A stretch of DNA of 64,000 bases from Labilithrix sp. (GTDB taxonomy: Bacteria > Myxococcota_A > Polyangia > Polyangiales > Polyangiaceae): NCBI GenBank assembly GCA_019637195.1, contig JAHBWA010000001.1, forward strand, positions 1-64,000. The letters are read 5' to 3'. Under the pieces are notes generated by a model. The model ran no database searches and was not told where the DNA came from. It saw nothing but the letters and a program-made list of their open reading frames with translations. Positions 52,384 through 61,861 of the stretch are shown here, piece after piece. Every line of letters starts with the position of its first letter. Positions within the stretch are counted from its first letter, which is position 1. The position numbers were made by a program, and so were the translations under genes.

Positions 52384-53649
52384 GAGCACAGGATAAGAGG
52401 TCGGATGGTGACGTTCATAACACTCGACCGCTGCGACGTGCCGAACTCTGCTGAGGAAGGAGATGACCAGGCGCACGCAGGCCGAACCCGTGACCTCGCC
52501 GCTCCGCGTGAGCCCTGTGTTGAGCGGCGCGTCCGCAGCCTCGTACGCCCACACGGTACGCGCGCTCGTCCGCCGATATGCGCTCGAGACCAAGCTCGTT
52601 CGGCTGACGCTGAACGCGCAGCCCGCGGCGTTCGCGTAGATTCGGTAGAAGCTCCGCGGCCTCGAGCGACGCTCGAGCGACGCTCGAGCGGCTTCGAGCG
52701 GATGAAGATCGTCGGCTCCTCGGCGGAGGAGCGGGATGTGGTCGCGAGCGTTGGGGCGGGCTTCGACGTTCAGCCCGTGCCGATGACGCAGACGAGCCTC
52801 GCGGACATTCTCGAGGAGCCTTCCTTCGCCGCGGCTTCCGATGCAGAGAAACGCAGCTTGCTGGGTGCGCTCGCGAGGATCGAAGACCCCCTCGCGGAGC
52901 ACCCGACACCGTCTCGTGCATGACGTGCCACGTCTCGACCTTCATCACCCATCAGCGGTCGAGAGCTGCGGGAATCAATCCCGCGACGATCGCGGGCCCG
53001 TACACGTCGCGCTACGCGGATGAAGACGAAGCACACGCGGGAGAAGTGGTCCGAGCGGGTCCGGGATTGGCGAGAGAGCGGCCGTGCGGCGGAAGCTTTC
53101 GCGGAGGAGGGACTACGACGCCTGGAGCCTGCGGTGAGCCGACTCGCAGCAGAAAGGCGGCGTGACACCCACGTCGACGCGCCGGCGCAGGACGCGGAGC
53201 TGGCCCCACGGTCCGCCCGGCTCTTCCGAAACAGCAGCCCTCGTCGAACCGAATGCTCGCCGTTCACGCGAGCGAGCGAGCGCCGGATTCACGGCAGAGC
53301 GCCTCTTGGAACAGCGGCTCCGCGCGGCGACGCCAAGGCGGTGCGATGACGCCGTCGCGAGAGCACCGCGCGATGTGTCTCAACGCTGCCATCAAGATCC
53401 AAAAGTGAGTCATGTGTGAGACATGTTGATGGCCGGCGTCGCAAAATGCGCGCAAATTGCGGTTGGCCTGGTTCGTGCTGCGTCCCTGACGGCGATGCCG
53501 GCGCCCGCGCGTGGATGCCATTCCAGGCCGGGTGCCCGCACGCACGCTCGGTGCCCTCGGAGGTCGATCGCGGCGTGCACGCGCTCATACCGATTCGATT
53601 CCCGCCCGGCTCGAGGGAGCCGCTCCGCGGCCCTGACGGAGACGCACTG
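52384..53649. other. degenerate stretch with IS debris
   Basis: No intact gene is supported over about 1.25 kb. It contains a short tandem repeat (CGAGCGACGCT units, about 52660-52695) and the IS66 fragment listed separately. A plus-strand piece (LADILEEPSFAAASDAEKRS, about 52795-52855) looks protein-like but has no context. The base composition is mixed. Confidence 0.4.
53020..53200 (+). pseudogene. remnant of an IS66-type accessory gene (tnpA-like)
   Basis: From the ATG at 53020: HTREKWSERVRDWRESGRAA, then EAFAEEG. After a one-base shift it reads DYDAWSLR and then a TGA where the family has Trp, followed by SRLAAERRR in the first frame. IS66 tnpA proteins have WxxxVxxWRxSGLxxxxFAxExG...LxWW. 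The fragment is non-functional. Confidence 0.45.
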
Positions 53650-54837
53650 ATGGCTTTTCGCTTTCGCCTTCCGAGCGCTGCAATCATCACCGGCAGCGCG
53701 GTATCGCTGATCGTGCTCGGCGCGAGCCCCGCCGGATGCGCGGCCGACGTGCGCATCGGCATCACGGATCCGGACGCTGGCGCCGCGCCGGTGCCGTTCG
53801 AACCTCCTGACGCATCCGATGCTTCCAGCGAGCCACGCCTCTGCGCGACCGCCGAGTGTCCTGCTGGTACCACCACGTGTGCCACCTCTCGCGCACGATG
53901 CGACGTCGACGTGACGACGGATCGCGACAACTGCGGGGCGTGCGGCGCGGCCTGTCCGCCGGATCAGTACCGGCCCCCGTGGGGCGAAGGGGACGAGTCG
54001 AGCCTCCAGGTGAAGTTCTCCTGCGTCGACAGTCGGTGCGCGGTGAGCTGTCAGGGTGGGTTCGGGGACTGCGACGGTATCCCGGACAACGGCTGCGAGG
54101 CTGACCTCGCGGAGCCAGGGCACTGCGGAGCGTGCGGGAATGCGTGCGCGCCCGGGATTCCATGCGTCGAGGGCAAGTGCGGGTGCAACGCGCCCGAGGT
54201 GGTGTGCGCCGGGGCGTGTACCGATCGCCGGAGTTCCATCGCTCACTGCGGGGCGTGCGGGAACGCCTGCGAGGATACAGCGCCGCGTCCGTCCGAGCAC
54301 AACATGGAGATGAGCTGCATCGGCGGCGAGTGCAAGCACGCCTGCCGGCCAGGGTTTGCCGACTGCAACGGGGATCCCTCCGACGGATGCGAGAAAGATC
54401 TGAGGATCCCGGACGAGCAGAACTGCGGCGAGTGTGGGGAGACTTGTCCGACGGGAGTGTCGTGCGACGTCTACGACGATGTCGCCCACAGGCTGCGCTG
54501 CGGTTGTCCTCCGGGGCAGAACAAATGCGGTGCGGGTAGCCATCGCCACTGTGTCGACGCGCTCACCGATCCGACCAACTGCGGCGGCTGCGGAGTCATC
54601 TGCACCTCCGACGACAGGGCGTCCGCACGCCCGGTCTGCCGCGCAGGCATTTGCGGGATCATCTGCAAGGACGGCCACGGCGACTGCAACGGTTTCGGCG
54701 GAGACGGGTGTGAGATCAGCCTCGACTCCGATCCCCTGAACTGCGGTGCGTGCGGTCACGCCTGCGATGCCGAGATCGGCCAGCCGTGCGTGGGGGGGAA
54801 GTGTGTCGAGGCCGAATGTGGCGGAGGTGCCCGATGA
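53650..54837 (+). CDS. Cys-rich lipoprotein with NCGACG-type repeats (first of five-gene operon)
   Basis: 395 residues from the ATG at 53650. The signal region is LPSAAIITGSAVSLIVLGAS followed by PAGC. The mature protein consists of about six Cys-rich modules, each with (N/H)CGACGxxC or CGECGxxC plus GDCDxxPxxGCE-type loops (for example DRDNCGACGAACPPDQY, GFGDCDGIPDNGCEADL, DPTNCGGCGVICTS). Such repeats are common in myxobacterial secreted proteins and are presumably held by disulphides. The stop overlaps the next ATG (ATGA). A surface role is inferred; ligands are unknown. Confidence 0.82.
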   Translation: MAFRFRLPSAAIITGSAVSLIVLGASPAGCAADVRIGITDPDAGAAPVPFEPPDASDASSEPRLCATAECPAGTTTCATSRARCDVDVTTDRDNCGACGAACPPDQYRPPWGEGDESSLQVKFSCVDSRCAVSCQGGFGDCDGIPDNGCEADLAEPGHCGACGNACAPGIPCVEGKCGCNAPEVVCAGACTDRRSSIAHCGACGNACEDTAPRPSEHNMEMSCIGGECKHACRPGFADCNGDPSDGCEKDLRIPDEQNCGECGETCPTGVSCDVYDDVAHRLRCGCPPGQNKCGAGSHRHCVDALTDPTNCGGCGVICTSDDRASARPVCRAGICGIICKDGHGDCNGFGGDGCEISLDSDPLNCGACGHACDAEIGQPCVGGKCVEAECGGGAR

Positions 54838-55988
54838 GACGCTCGCCGACCCCCCAGATCGTGTTCTTCGCAGGTCTCCTCGTCGCCGCGTCCTTCGCGT
54901 GCTCGGGAGAGTCGAACGGCGCCCCCGCGCCCGGCGAGCCGCCTCCTGGCGACGCGGGGCCGGACGACGACGGCGACGCCGACGCAGGTCCCGATGCGGA
55001 CTGTCCCGCGTGCCGCTTGTATCCAGCGGAATGCTCTCCCGGTGTGCTGTGCCGCGCGAGCATCGCGCTCGACTCCAAGGTGCTCCTCGCCGTCGGTGAA
55101 CGCGCGGGCGTCGCCACCGCCGTCGGCAGCCATGGCACCGTCGTCGAGCTCGTCGATGGCGCGTGGCGCGACGGGGGCGTTGGGACGAACGACGCGCTTC
55201 GGTCGATGGCGTTCCGTGGAGACGAGCTCTGGGCAGCAAGCTCGCTGGACGCCTTGTTCATCCGGTCACACGGGGACGGCGCCGCCGAGTGGGCTCGTCT
55301 CGCGCCCCGACAGGGCAACTGGAGCTTCTTCCAGAATGTGCCGATCAACGGACTCGTCGCCGATCCGCAGCGTACGTGGGCGTGGGCCGCGGTCACGCCC
55401 GTGTGTGCGGGGGGATTCAATGGGGATGGCGTCGCGCTCGTGCGCATGCGCAGGGAGGCCACGGCCTTCCAGCTCGAGAGCGTCGTCCGCAACAGCGCGT
55501 CGAGGTGCGCTGGTCTGAACGCCGTCGCCGGAAGCGGCGATGCGCTCTGGGCCGCCGGCGATCTCGGAGCTGTCTACGAGCTCACCGACCTCGACACGGA
55601 GTCACCGAGCACCGTGGCGCACAACTCGGGGACGACGGCGACGCTCCTCGCCGTGTGGGCAGACGCGACGGGCCACGTCTGGGCATCGGGGACGGACGGG
55701 GCGCTCGTGCACCGGCTCCCCGGCCGGGTCTTCGCCCGTGAGGAGGTGCCGACGAGCGTGGCGATCCATGCGGTGCACGGGACGTCGGCATCCGACGTGT
55801 GGGCCGTCGGCGCGGACGCGACGGCGATGCACTTCGACGGAGAGACCTGGTCGCGAGTGCCGATCGCCGGTCTCGGCGATCGGAGGCCGACGCTGCGCGC
55901 GGTCACGGCGGTCACCCGCGATCGCGTCTTGGTGGCAGGGGATGGAGTCCTCCTCACGCTCGCAGGTGCCGATGGAGTAGCGCCATGA
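54834..55988 (+). CDS. lipoprotein with beta-propeller-like repeats (second gene of operon)
   Basis: 384 residues. Lipoprotein signal IVFFAGLLVAASFAC, an acidic Pro/Asp/Gly linker, then Trp-rich repeats of the type ADATGHVWASGTDGALVHRL, TSASDVWAVGADATAMHFDG and FRGDELWAASSLDALFIRSH, about 40-50 residues each, typical of propeller folds. It is coupled by ATGA overlaps to genes on both sides and resembles the following gene in architecture, suggesting a duplicated pair. Function unknown. Confidence 0.78.
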   Translation: MRRSPTPQIVFFAGLLVAASFACSGESNGAPAPGEPPPGDAGPDDDGDADAGPDADCPACRLYPAECSPGVLCRASIALDSKVLLAVGERAGVATAVGSHGTVVELVDGAWRDGGVGTNDALRSMAFRGDELWAASSLDALFIRSHGDGAAEWARLAPRQGNWSFFQNVPINGLVADPQRTWAWAAVTPVCAGGFNGDGVALVRMRREATAFQLESVVRNSASRCAGLNAVAGSGDALWAAGDLGAVYELTDLDTESPSTVAHNSGTTATLLAVWADATGHVWASGTDGALVHRLPGRVFAREEVPTSVAIHAVHGTSASDVWAVGADATAMHFDGETWSRVPIAGLGDRRPTLRAVTAVTRDRVLVAGDGVLLTLAGADGVAP

Positions 55989-57208
55989 GACGGATCCCTA
56001 GCTACGTTCACACACTTCGCTCCGCCGCGCTCTTCGCGCTCGCGTCCACGACGGTCGCGTCCACGATCACGACGGCGTGCGCCGACTCGGCCGCTGCCCG
56101 GCTCGACGACGACGACGGCGGCTCGCCGGACGCGACGTTGCCGGACGCCTCGGCCGACGCCTCCGACGACGTCGACGCGGATGCTCGCGCGCCGGAGCTC
56201 GTCGACGCGTGCACCTCGGCGGGGTGGTGTGCGATCGAGGTCGACCGCACGCTCTCGTTCGACGATCTCTGGCCGCTCGAAGACTCCGCCGTCGCCGTGG
56301 CGTCCCGTGAAGGGCGTTCGTTCGTGCTCGTGTACGAGGAAGGCTCGTGGAAGTCGATCCACGAGCTGCCGTTCTTGCTCGTATCCGTGTGGGCGTCGAC
56401 CGAAGACGTGTGGGTCTCCGGCGCGGGGGGCTACGTCGCGCACGGCCGTCGCGGCGGCAGCGCGTGGACGTGGACCGATCGTCCACTGTCCGTCTCGAGC
56501 CCCGTGACCGTCGTGTGGGGGACGGGGAGCGACGACGTCTATGCGCTCGCGGACTCACGCGTGTGGCGGCTCTCGATCTCTGCCGACGGCGGCCCCTCGG
56601 ATGCCGCCGCCTGGAGCGTCGACTACGGGGCGGCCTCGGCGCCGGAGCCGGAGGTCACGCTCAGCGCGCTGGTCGGACGCAACGAGAACGACATCTGGGT
56701 CACCGGGCAGCGCGGGAGCTCTCCTTCCTGCGGGCTCGTCGCGCACAAGACGGCTGAGGGCTGGGACACGGTCATCGACGAAGCGCCGATGGACTTCTCG
56801 TCGTGTGTGTCGTCGGGCGGAGGGGCCGTCCTCGGCGGTCCCGTCGGCAAAGGTGCTTCGACCGCCGACGGCGAGCTCGTCGCGCTCGTGGACCCGGGCA
56901 TCGGCGTACCGCTGTCGTTCATCCGTATTCGTCACGTGCCGGGCGAAGACGTTGCGCTGGACCTCGCACCTCGGACCGTGAGCCTGACGTCGCTCTGGGG
57001 GACCACGTCCGATGATCTCTACGCCACGAGGTTCAGCCTCGTGGAGCGTGGCAGCGACATCTGGACCGACGGCGGCGCCTGGGGAGTCTCGACCGTCGCC
57101 TACGAGGGGATCCCGATCACCAAGCCCCTCCACGTCGTCCGCGGGACGCGCAGTGACAACGTCTGGGTCGCAGGAGAGTCCTATGTCTTTCACAAAACGA
57201 GCCCGTGA
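55985..57208 (+). CDS. lipoprotein/secreted protein with beta-propeller-like repeats (third gene of operon)
   Basis: 407 residues. Signal region LFALASTTVASTITTAC, an Asp/Ala-rich linker to about residue 75, then repeated segments with DxWVxG or DxYA centres ([78 protein letters not shown]). Propeller-like, as in the preceding gene. The stop lies 26 bases inside the next gene, so the two are tightly coupled. Function unknown. Confidence 0.78.
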   Translation: MRRIPSYVHTLRSAALFALASTTVASTITTACADSAAARLDDDDGGSPDATLPDASADASDDVDADARAPELVDACTSAGWCAIEVDRTLSFDDLWPLEDSAVAVASREGRSFVLVYEEGSWKSIHELPFLLVSVWASTEDVWVSGAGGYVAHGRRGGSAWTWTDRPLSVSSPVTVVWGTGSDDVYALADSRVWRLSISADGGPSDAAAWSVDYGAASAPEPEVTLSALVGRNENDIWVTGQRGSSPSCGLVAHKTAEGWDTVIDEAPMDFSSCVSSGGGAVLGGPVGKGASTADGELVALVDPGIGVPLSFIRIRHVPGEDVALDLAPRTVSLTSLWGTTSDDLYATRFSLVERGSDIWTDGGAWGVSTVAYEGIPITKPLHVVRGTRSDNVWVAGESYVFHKTSP

Positions 57209-58805
57209 TTTCCGGCGGCAGATCGCCCGCCTCCTCGCGAAGACAGCTCCCGGAGGCGCGCTCGCGCTCCTCTTGCTCTGGAGCCCGGTGAGCTGCAGCG
57301 ACGAGTCGTCGATCGACGCACCCGACGCGGCAGCGGATGCACCGCCGGACGCGCCGAGCGGGGACGAAGGAGGCCCGCTCGCCGATGCCGCGAGCGACGC
57401 GAGGCCTCGTCCGGCGCGGCTCACGGTCGAGTGCACGGTCACGCCGTGCGCGAAGGATCTCTCCGCCTCGTGGTCGGAGAGCTTCTGCGCGCTGCTCGAC
57501 GACGGACGCATCGCTTGCTGGGGCCGCAACGAGGCCGGCGAGCTCGGGCGTCATGCGGAGCCGTGGAACGCAACGCCTCGACCGGTCGACGGAGTGACGG
57601 GCGCGATCGCCGTCGACCGGACGTGCGCCGTTGTCGAGGACGGCGGCGTCTCGTGCTGGGGACCGCCTGCGAAGCTGACGCCGGGGGAGGGGCCGGTCGT
57701 CCAGGTGCCGCTCCCGCCCGCACGTGTCGTGCGGATCGGGGAGGAGCTCGGCTGCGCGATCCTCGACGGCGGCTCGGTTGCATGCTGGGGCCGGCGAGGG
57801 GTGGACGGTGTCCTCGACTTCGCGGATGCCGGTGCCGACGCACCAGGCAACCCAGGCACCCCGGGCGAGCCAGGCAACCCAGGCACCCCGGGCGAGCCAG
57901 GCAACCCAGGCAACCCGCCGGGCGAGCCAGGCAGCCCAGGCACCCCGCCGGGCGAGCCGGGCGAGCCAGGCAACCCAGGCACCCCGCCGGGCGAGCCAGG
58001 CAACCCAGGCACCCCGCCGGGCGAGCCAGGCAACCCGGGCACGCCGCCAGGCAACCCGGGCACGCCGCCAGGCGAGCCAGGTAACCCGGGCGAGCCAGGC
58101 AACCCAGGCAACCCAGGCGGAACCGGTCAGCTCGTGCCTCCGACCATCGTTCCGCTCGCGGGCGAGATCGACGAGCTCGCGATCACGCGAGGTGTCCGCG
58201 CCGACTGCGAGCTCTGCGAGGTGCGACCCATCCACGCCGTGCTCGCGCGTCGTACCGACGGCACCGCCGTGAGCTGGGGCCTCACTCCCCTCCTCGCTCG
58301 AGCGACGTCTCTTTGGCCCGATCCCCACCCCACGCGGATCGCGCTCGACCGCGTGGATTACGTCTTCGGCGGATTCGGCGGATGCCTGACGAGCGACTTC
58401 GTCCCGCGCTGCTGGGGACATCGACCGGACGATACCCGCGGGGATCCGGCGCCGGTGCCCGGCCTGCCGAACGCCGCGCAGATCGCGCTCGGGGACTACC
58501 GCCATGACGGGGGCGCCGATGCCTTCGGCCGCGGATGCGCCGCCACCAGCGCGGGCGCCGTCTGGTGTTGGGGTGAGAACGACCACGGCCAAGCGGGCGA
58601 CGGAACGACGACGCTCCGCGCTGCACCTGCGAAGGTCGAGGGACTCGCCGAGCCGATCGTACGCGTCGAGGTCACCCGGGGGACGACCTGCGCGCTCGGT
58701 GTGAGCGGACGCATCTGGTGCTGGGGGGACGATGCCTTCGGGCAGCGAGGCCAGAAGCGCCCCTTCACGAAGGACCCGCTCCCCTTGCTCGTCGAGTTGC
58801 CGTGA
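57183..58805 (+). CDS. RCC1-repeat lipoprotein with a collagen-like insert (fourth gene of operon)
   Basis: 540 residues from the ATG at 57183 (SD CAGGAGAG). Lipoprotein signal [12 protein letters not shown], acidic linker, then RCC1/BNR-type blades: [80 protein letters not shown] and [20 protein letters not shown]. Between the third blade and the later ones (residues about 221-313) lies an insert of GNP, GTP, GEP and GSP triplets with extra prolines. RCC1-type propellers usually bind partners; the insert is likely an extended rod or a loop. Coupled to the next gene by a GTGA overlap. Confidence 0.85.
   Translation: MSFTKRARDFRRQIARLLAKTAPGGALALLLLWSPVSCSDESSIDAPDAAADAPPDAPSGDEGGPLADAASDARPRPARLTVECTVTPCAKDLSASWSESFCALLDDGRIACWGRNEAGELGRHAEPWNATPRPVDGVTGAIAVDRTCAVVEDGGVSCWGPPAKLTPGEGPVVQVPLPPARVVRIGEELGCAILDGGSVACWGRRGVDGVLDFADAGADAPGNPGTPGEPGNPGTPGEPGNPGNPPGEPGSPGTPPGEPGEPGNPGTPPGEPGNPGTPPGEPGNPGTPPGNPGTPPGEPGNPGEPGNPGNPGGTGQLVPPTIVPLAGEIDELAITRGVRADCELCEVRPIHAVLARRTDGTAVSWGLTPLLARATSLWPDPHPTRIALDRVDYVFGGFGGCLTSDFVPRCWGHRPDDTRGDPAPVPGLPNAAQIALGDYRHDGGADAFGRGCAATSAGAVWCWGENDHGQAGDGTTTLRAAPAKVEGLAEPIVRVEVTRGTTCALGVSGRIWCWGDDAFGQRGQKRPFTKDPLPLLVELP
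57843..58122 (+). repeat. collagen-like Gly-X-Pro repeat tract inside the RCC1-type gene
   Basis: About 280 bases of short imperfect tandem units (for example CCAGGCAACCCAGGCACC and GGCGAGCCAGGCAACCCA) encoding [12 protein letters not shown] triplets. Several units carry one extra Pro (GTPPGEP), which breaks the strict Gly-X-Y phase. Both the DNA and protein repeats are visible, so copy number can be expected to vary. Confidence 0.85.
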
Positions 58806-60601
58806 GCTCGCGTCTGGTTCGATCGGAGCTCGCCGTCTTCCGATGGGCGCGCATCGCGCTGTTCTGCGGCGTCGCTGCAAACGCGTGCGCGACCTCGCGG
58901 GCCGGCTCGCTCGACGGCCCGAGGACCGACGACTTTGGCGACGGATCGAGCGACGCTGGTCCCGACCCGTGCAGCCTCGTTCGCTGCTCGCTCGACGGAC
59001 GGTCGATCGTGAAGCGCTGCACCGACGAGGTGGTCTCGACGTGCCCGCGCGAGCTGGCCTGCGGCGATGGCGAGTGCGTCGAGCCCTGCGTCGCCGCCGA
59101 ACGCGAGCGCGGATCGCGAGGGTGCGAGTTCTTCTTCCAGCCGCCTCCCGCCTATGCAGCGCAGCAGTTGACGGGCTGCTACGCCGCGTTCGTGGTGAAC
59201 TCGTCGAGCGTGCCGAGCGCGCTCCGGCTCGACCTCGGCGGGCATGAGCTCGACCTGAAAGACTCCGTCTACACGGTGGCGGACGGCACGGCGACCTTCG
59301 TGCGTCACGAAGGTCCGATCGCGCCGGGCGATGCCGTCGTCGTCTTCGTCGCCGACCCGCCTTACGGCGGGAACCTCGACCACGCCCACGTCGCCTGTCC
59401 GGAGGGCGTGACGCCCGCGACGCGCGAGAACCCTGACACGATCGTGCGCGGCACCAGCTCGTCGTTCCGTCTCGAGGCGACGGTCCCCGTCAGCGTCTCG
59501 ACCATCTTCCCGTTCGGCGGCGCCCGGAGCTTCATTCCGTCCGCGACGCTGCTCCTTCCTGTCTCGACGTGGGGGAAGGAGCACGTCCTCGTCAACCCGT
59601 GGCCGATGGGCTTCGTCCTCCGCTACACGAGGTTCGGGCCTTTCCCGGCCGCGCAGATCGTGGCCAAGGAAGACGACACCGTCGTGGAGATCCGGCCCAC
59701 CGCCGCCATCCAAGACGACGCCGAGTTCGTCGGCAGCTCGAAAGGGGTCGCAGTCTCGTACCGGCTCGATCGAGGACAGTATCTCCAGATCGCCCAGCCA
59801 GAAGAGCTGACCGGGAGCATCGTCACGTCCTCGAAGCCGACGAGCATCTTCGGCGCGCACTCGTGCATGTTCATCCCGAGCGACGTCGCCGCGTGCGATA
59901 CGGCACAGCAGCAGATCCCGTCGTTCGCGCAATGGGGCTCCGAGTACGCCGTCGTGGGCCACGCGCCGCGCGTCGGACCGGCGGAGACGACGCCGTACCG
60001 GATCGTCGCTGCCGTCGACGGGACGGAGCTCTCCTACGATCCCGCGCCCCCGGCGGGCGCTCCGCTCACCCTCGGCGGGGGCGATTTCGCGACGATCTGG
60101 ACGCGTGATCCGTTCGTCGTTCGATCGCAGGACCACGAACACCCGATCTACGTCGCCGCGTACATGACCGGCGCGAACAACCTCTCCGCGGGAGGTGGAC
60201 CGGGGGATCCCGAGTTCGTCAACGTCGTCCCCTCGGGGCAGTACTTGAGCTCGTACAGCTTCTTCTCCGATCCGACATTCCCGAATGCGGCGATCGTCGT
60301 CGTTCGCGAGCGGACGGAGCGTGGCTTCGAGGACGTCGAGCTCGAGTGCGCGGGAGGTCCGCTGTCGGGCTTCGTCCCTCTCGGGAGCGGCGGCCGCTTC
60401 GAATACGTGCACGTCCCGCTCGCTCGCGACTTCGTCCCGCAGAAGGTCGGCGCCGGCACGTGCAGCTACGGCGTCCAGCGGATGCAGAGCCGCGGGACCT
60501 TCACGGCGACGCTCTGGGGAACCGGCCCGTATGCGAGCTACGCGCTCCCCGGTGGGCTGGCGCAGCGCGCGCTCGTCGAGCGCCCACTGGTCGTCCGCTG
60601 A
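58802..60601 (+). CDS. IgGFc-binding-type N-terminal domain protein (fifth gene of operon)
   Basis: 599 residues from a GTG at 58802 (GTGA overlap). A signal with a lipobox-like Cys (LFCGVAANAC) is followed by a small Cys-rich region (PCSLVRCSLDGRSIVKRCTD, CPRELACGDGECVEPCVAA). The large domain matches IgGFc_binding: GCYAAFVVNSSSVPSALRLD, FLVN-like segment HVLVNPWPMGFVLRYTRFG, LDRGQYLQIAQPEELTGSIV, PTSIFGAHSCMFIPSDVAAC and EYAVVGHAPRVGPAETTPYR. In myxobacteria this domain recurs in surface proteins; binding to immunoglobulin is not implied. Last gene of the operon. Confidence 0.82.
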   Translation: MSSRLVRSELAVFRWARIALFCGVAANACATSRAGSLDGPRTDDFGDGSSDAGPDPCSLVRCSLDGRSIVKRCTDEVVSTCPRELACGDGECVEPCVAAERERGSRGCEFFFQPPPAYAAQQLTGCYAAFVVNSSSVPSALRLDLGGHELDLKDSVYTVADGTATFVRHEGPIAPGDAVVVFVADPPYGGNLDHAHVACPEGVTPATRENPDTIVRGTSSSFRLEATVPVSVSTIFPFGGARSFIPSATLLLPVSTWGKEHVLVNPWPMGFVLRYTRFGPFPAAQIVAKEDDTVVEIRPTAAIQDDAEFVGSSKGVAVSYRLDRGQYLQIAQPEELTGSIVTSSKPTSIFGAHSCMFIPSDVAACDTAQQQIPSFAQWGSEYAVVGHAPRVGPAETTPYRIVAAVDGTELSYDPAPPAGAPLTLGGGDFATIWTRDPFVVRSQDHEHPIYVAAYMTGANNLSAGGGPGDPEFVNVVPSGQYLSSYSFFSDPTFPNAAIVVVRERTERGFEDVELECAGGPLSGFVPLGSGGRFEYVHVPLARDFVPQKVGAGTCSYGVQRMQSRGTFTATLWGTGPYASYALPGGLAQRALVERPLVVR

Positions 60602-60850
60602 GCCTCGCAGGCGTTCCGTCAGTCTTCGCGCCTTGCGGTCGCCCGGTCGCGCGGCGTGCGACCGGGCTGCACGGTCGCGGCGGTGAGCACCAATACGCGC
60701 GGCACCGCACGTCGAGCGTCGGTTCGCGGCCAGGCCCCGAAGGCAACTCGACCATTGCTTGCCCGCGTGGCGCGACGCCGGAACCTTTCCGGGTCGAGCG
60801 CACATCGCCCCCGACCGGAGTCGTCGTAAGGACGGACTCGCTGCTGCGTT
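60602..60850. other. intergenic gap before the SIMPL-domain gene
   Basis: About 250 bases without a gene. It contains CGGAACCTTTCCGG (60778-60791), an imperfect palindrome. No clear promoter. Confidence 0.4.
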
Positions 60851-61726
60851 GTGTTGCTGGCAGCCCCTTCAACCCCTTCACGATCCCGTCTTGCTCCGAG
60901 AGGATGTTCTCATGACCAATCCCCGTTTCGTGTCCAATCGCTCGTCCTCGCTGCGCTCGTCGTCGCAAGCTCGTGCGCGACGGCTTGCGCGCCGTCCGCG
61001 TCTCAGGCGAAGGTTTCCGAGGCAGACGCACGTAACAATGTCGTCATCGTGCGCGGTAAGGGAGAAGTCACTCACAAGCCCGACATCGCCCGCACCACGA
61101 TGGGGACCTCCGTCGTCGCGCCCAGCGTCGTGGAGGCGACGCGCCTCGCGAATCAGCAGATGACAAACCTCATCGCCACGATCGAGAAGGAGGGCATCGC
61201 AGACAACGACATCCAGACCGCCAACTTCTCGATCAACTTCGAGCGGCACGAGCCCCCGCAGCCGGTCATGAGCGCACCCGCCAGGCCCGGAGCTGTTCCC
61301 GCATCGCCCGCGCCGACACCAGCACCGGCGCGCGTCGGGCAGTACCGCGTATCGAACACGGTGCGCATCACCGTTCGCGATCTCGCGAAGGCGGGGCGGC
61401 TCGTCGATGCGGCGGTCGCAGCGGGGGCCAACGACGTTTGGGGGATCTCGTTCGAGATCGACAAGCCCGATCCGCTCGAGGCCGAGGCTCGTGAGAAGGC
61501 GGCCAAGGACGCGCGGGCGCGCGCGGAGTCACTCGCGCGGATGCAAGGCCGAGCGCTCGGCGAGGTCGTGTCGGTGAGCGAGAACCCGGGCGCGAACGCC
61601 CGCCCGATGCCGCAGATGATGAACTCCGCCCAGACGGCTAGCTTCGACACGCAGGTCGCGCCCGGCGAGATCAGCATCTCCGCGGAGCTCGAGGTCGTGT
61701 ACCGGCTCGTGCCGAGCGCGAAGTAG
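60851..61726 (+). CDS. SIMPL-domain (DUF541) periplasmic lipoprotein, start uncertain
   Basis: Frame open from GTG at 60851 to 61726 (291 residues). A signal with a lipobox-like stretch (SLVLAALVVASSCATAC) is followed by the SIMPL domain: NVVIVRGKGEVTHKPDIART, then TRLANQQMTNLIATIEKEGI, VSNTVRITVRDLAKAGRLVD, and REKAAKDARARAESLARMQG, ending VVYRLVPSAK. SIMPL proteins are periplasmic and poorly understood. The natural start looks like the ATG at 60912 (MTNPRF...), with GAGAGG upstream, but it is out of frame by one base with the signal; a CCCC run at 60919-60922 may hold an indel. Confidence 0.8.
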   Translation: MLLAAPSTPSRSRLAPRGCSHDQSPFRVQSLVLAALVVASSCATACAPSASQAKVSEADARNNVVIVRGKGEVTHKPDIARTTMGTSVVAPSVVEATRLANQQMTNLIATIEKEGIADNDIQTANFSINFERHEPPQPVMSAPARPGAVPASPAPTPAPARVGQYRVSNTVRITVRDLAKAGRLVDAAVAAGANDVWGISFEIDKPDPLEAEAREKAAKDARARAESLARMQGRALGEVVSVSENPGANARPMPQMMNSAQTASFDTQVAPGEISISAELEVVYRLVPSAK

Positions 61727-61861
61727 AGCTTGGAAATCCCTGGGATCGCGTGGGGGCATCAACGCGCGGTTCCACGCACCCCGGGGCCGGTGGTCCGCGG
61801 CCCGCGAGGGCTGCTGGACGTCATGGTCTTGATGCGGTCACCTGCCGGCAGCGCCGCATTG

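Noticed and set aside
57843..58122. CRISPR-like appearance of the short repeats
   Set aside because: The units are in frame, encode Gly-X-Pro, vary in length and have no unique spacers. They are coding repeats within a gene.
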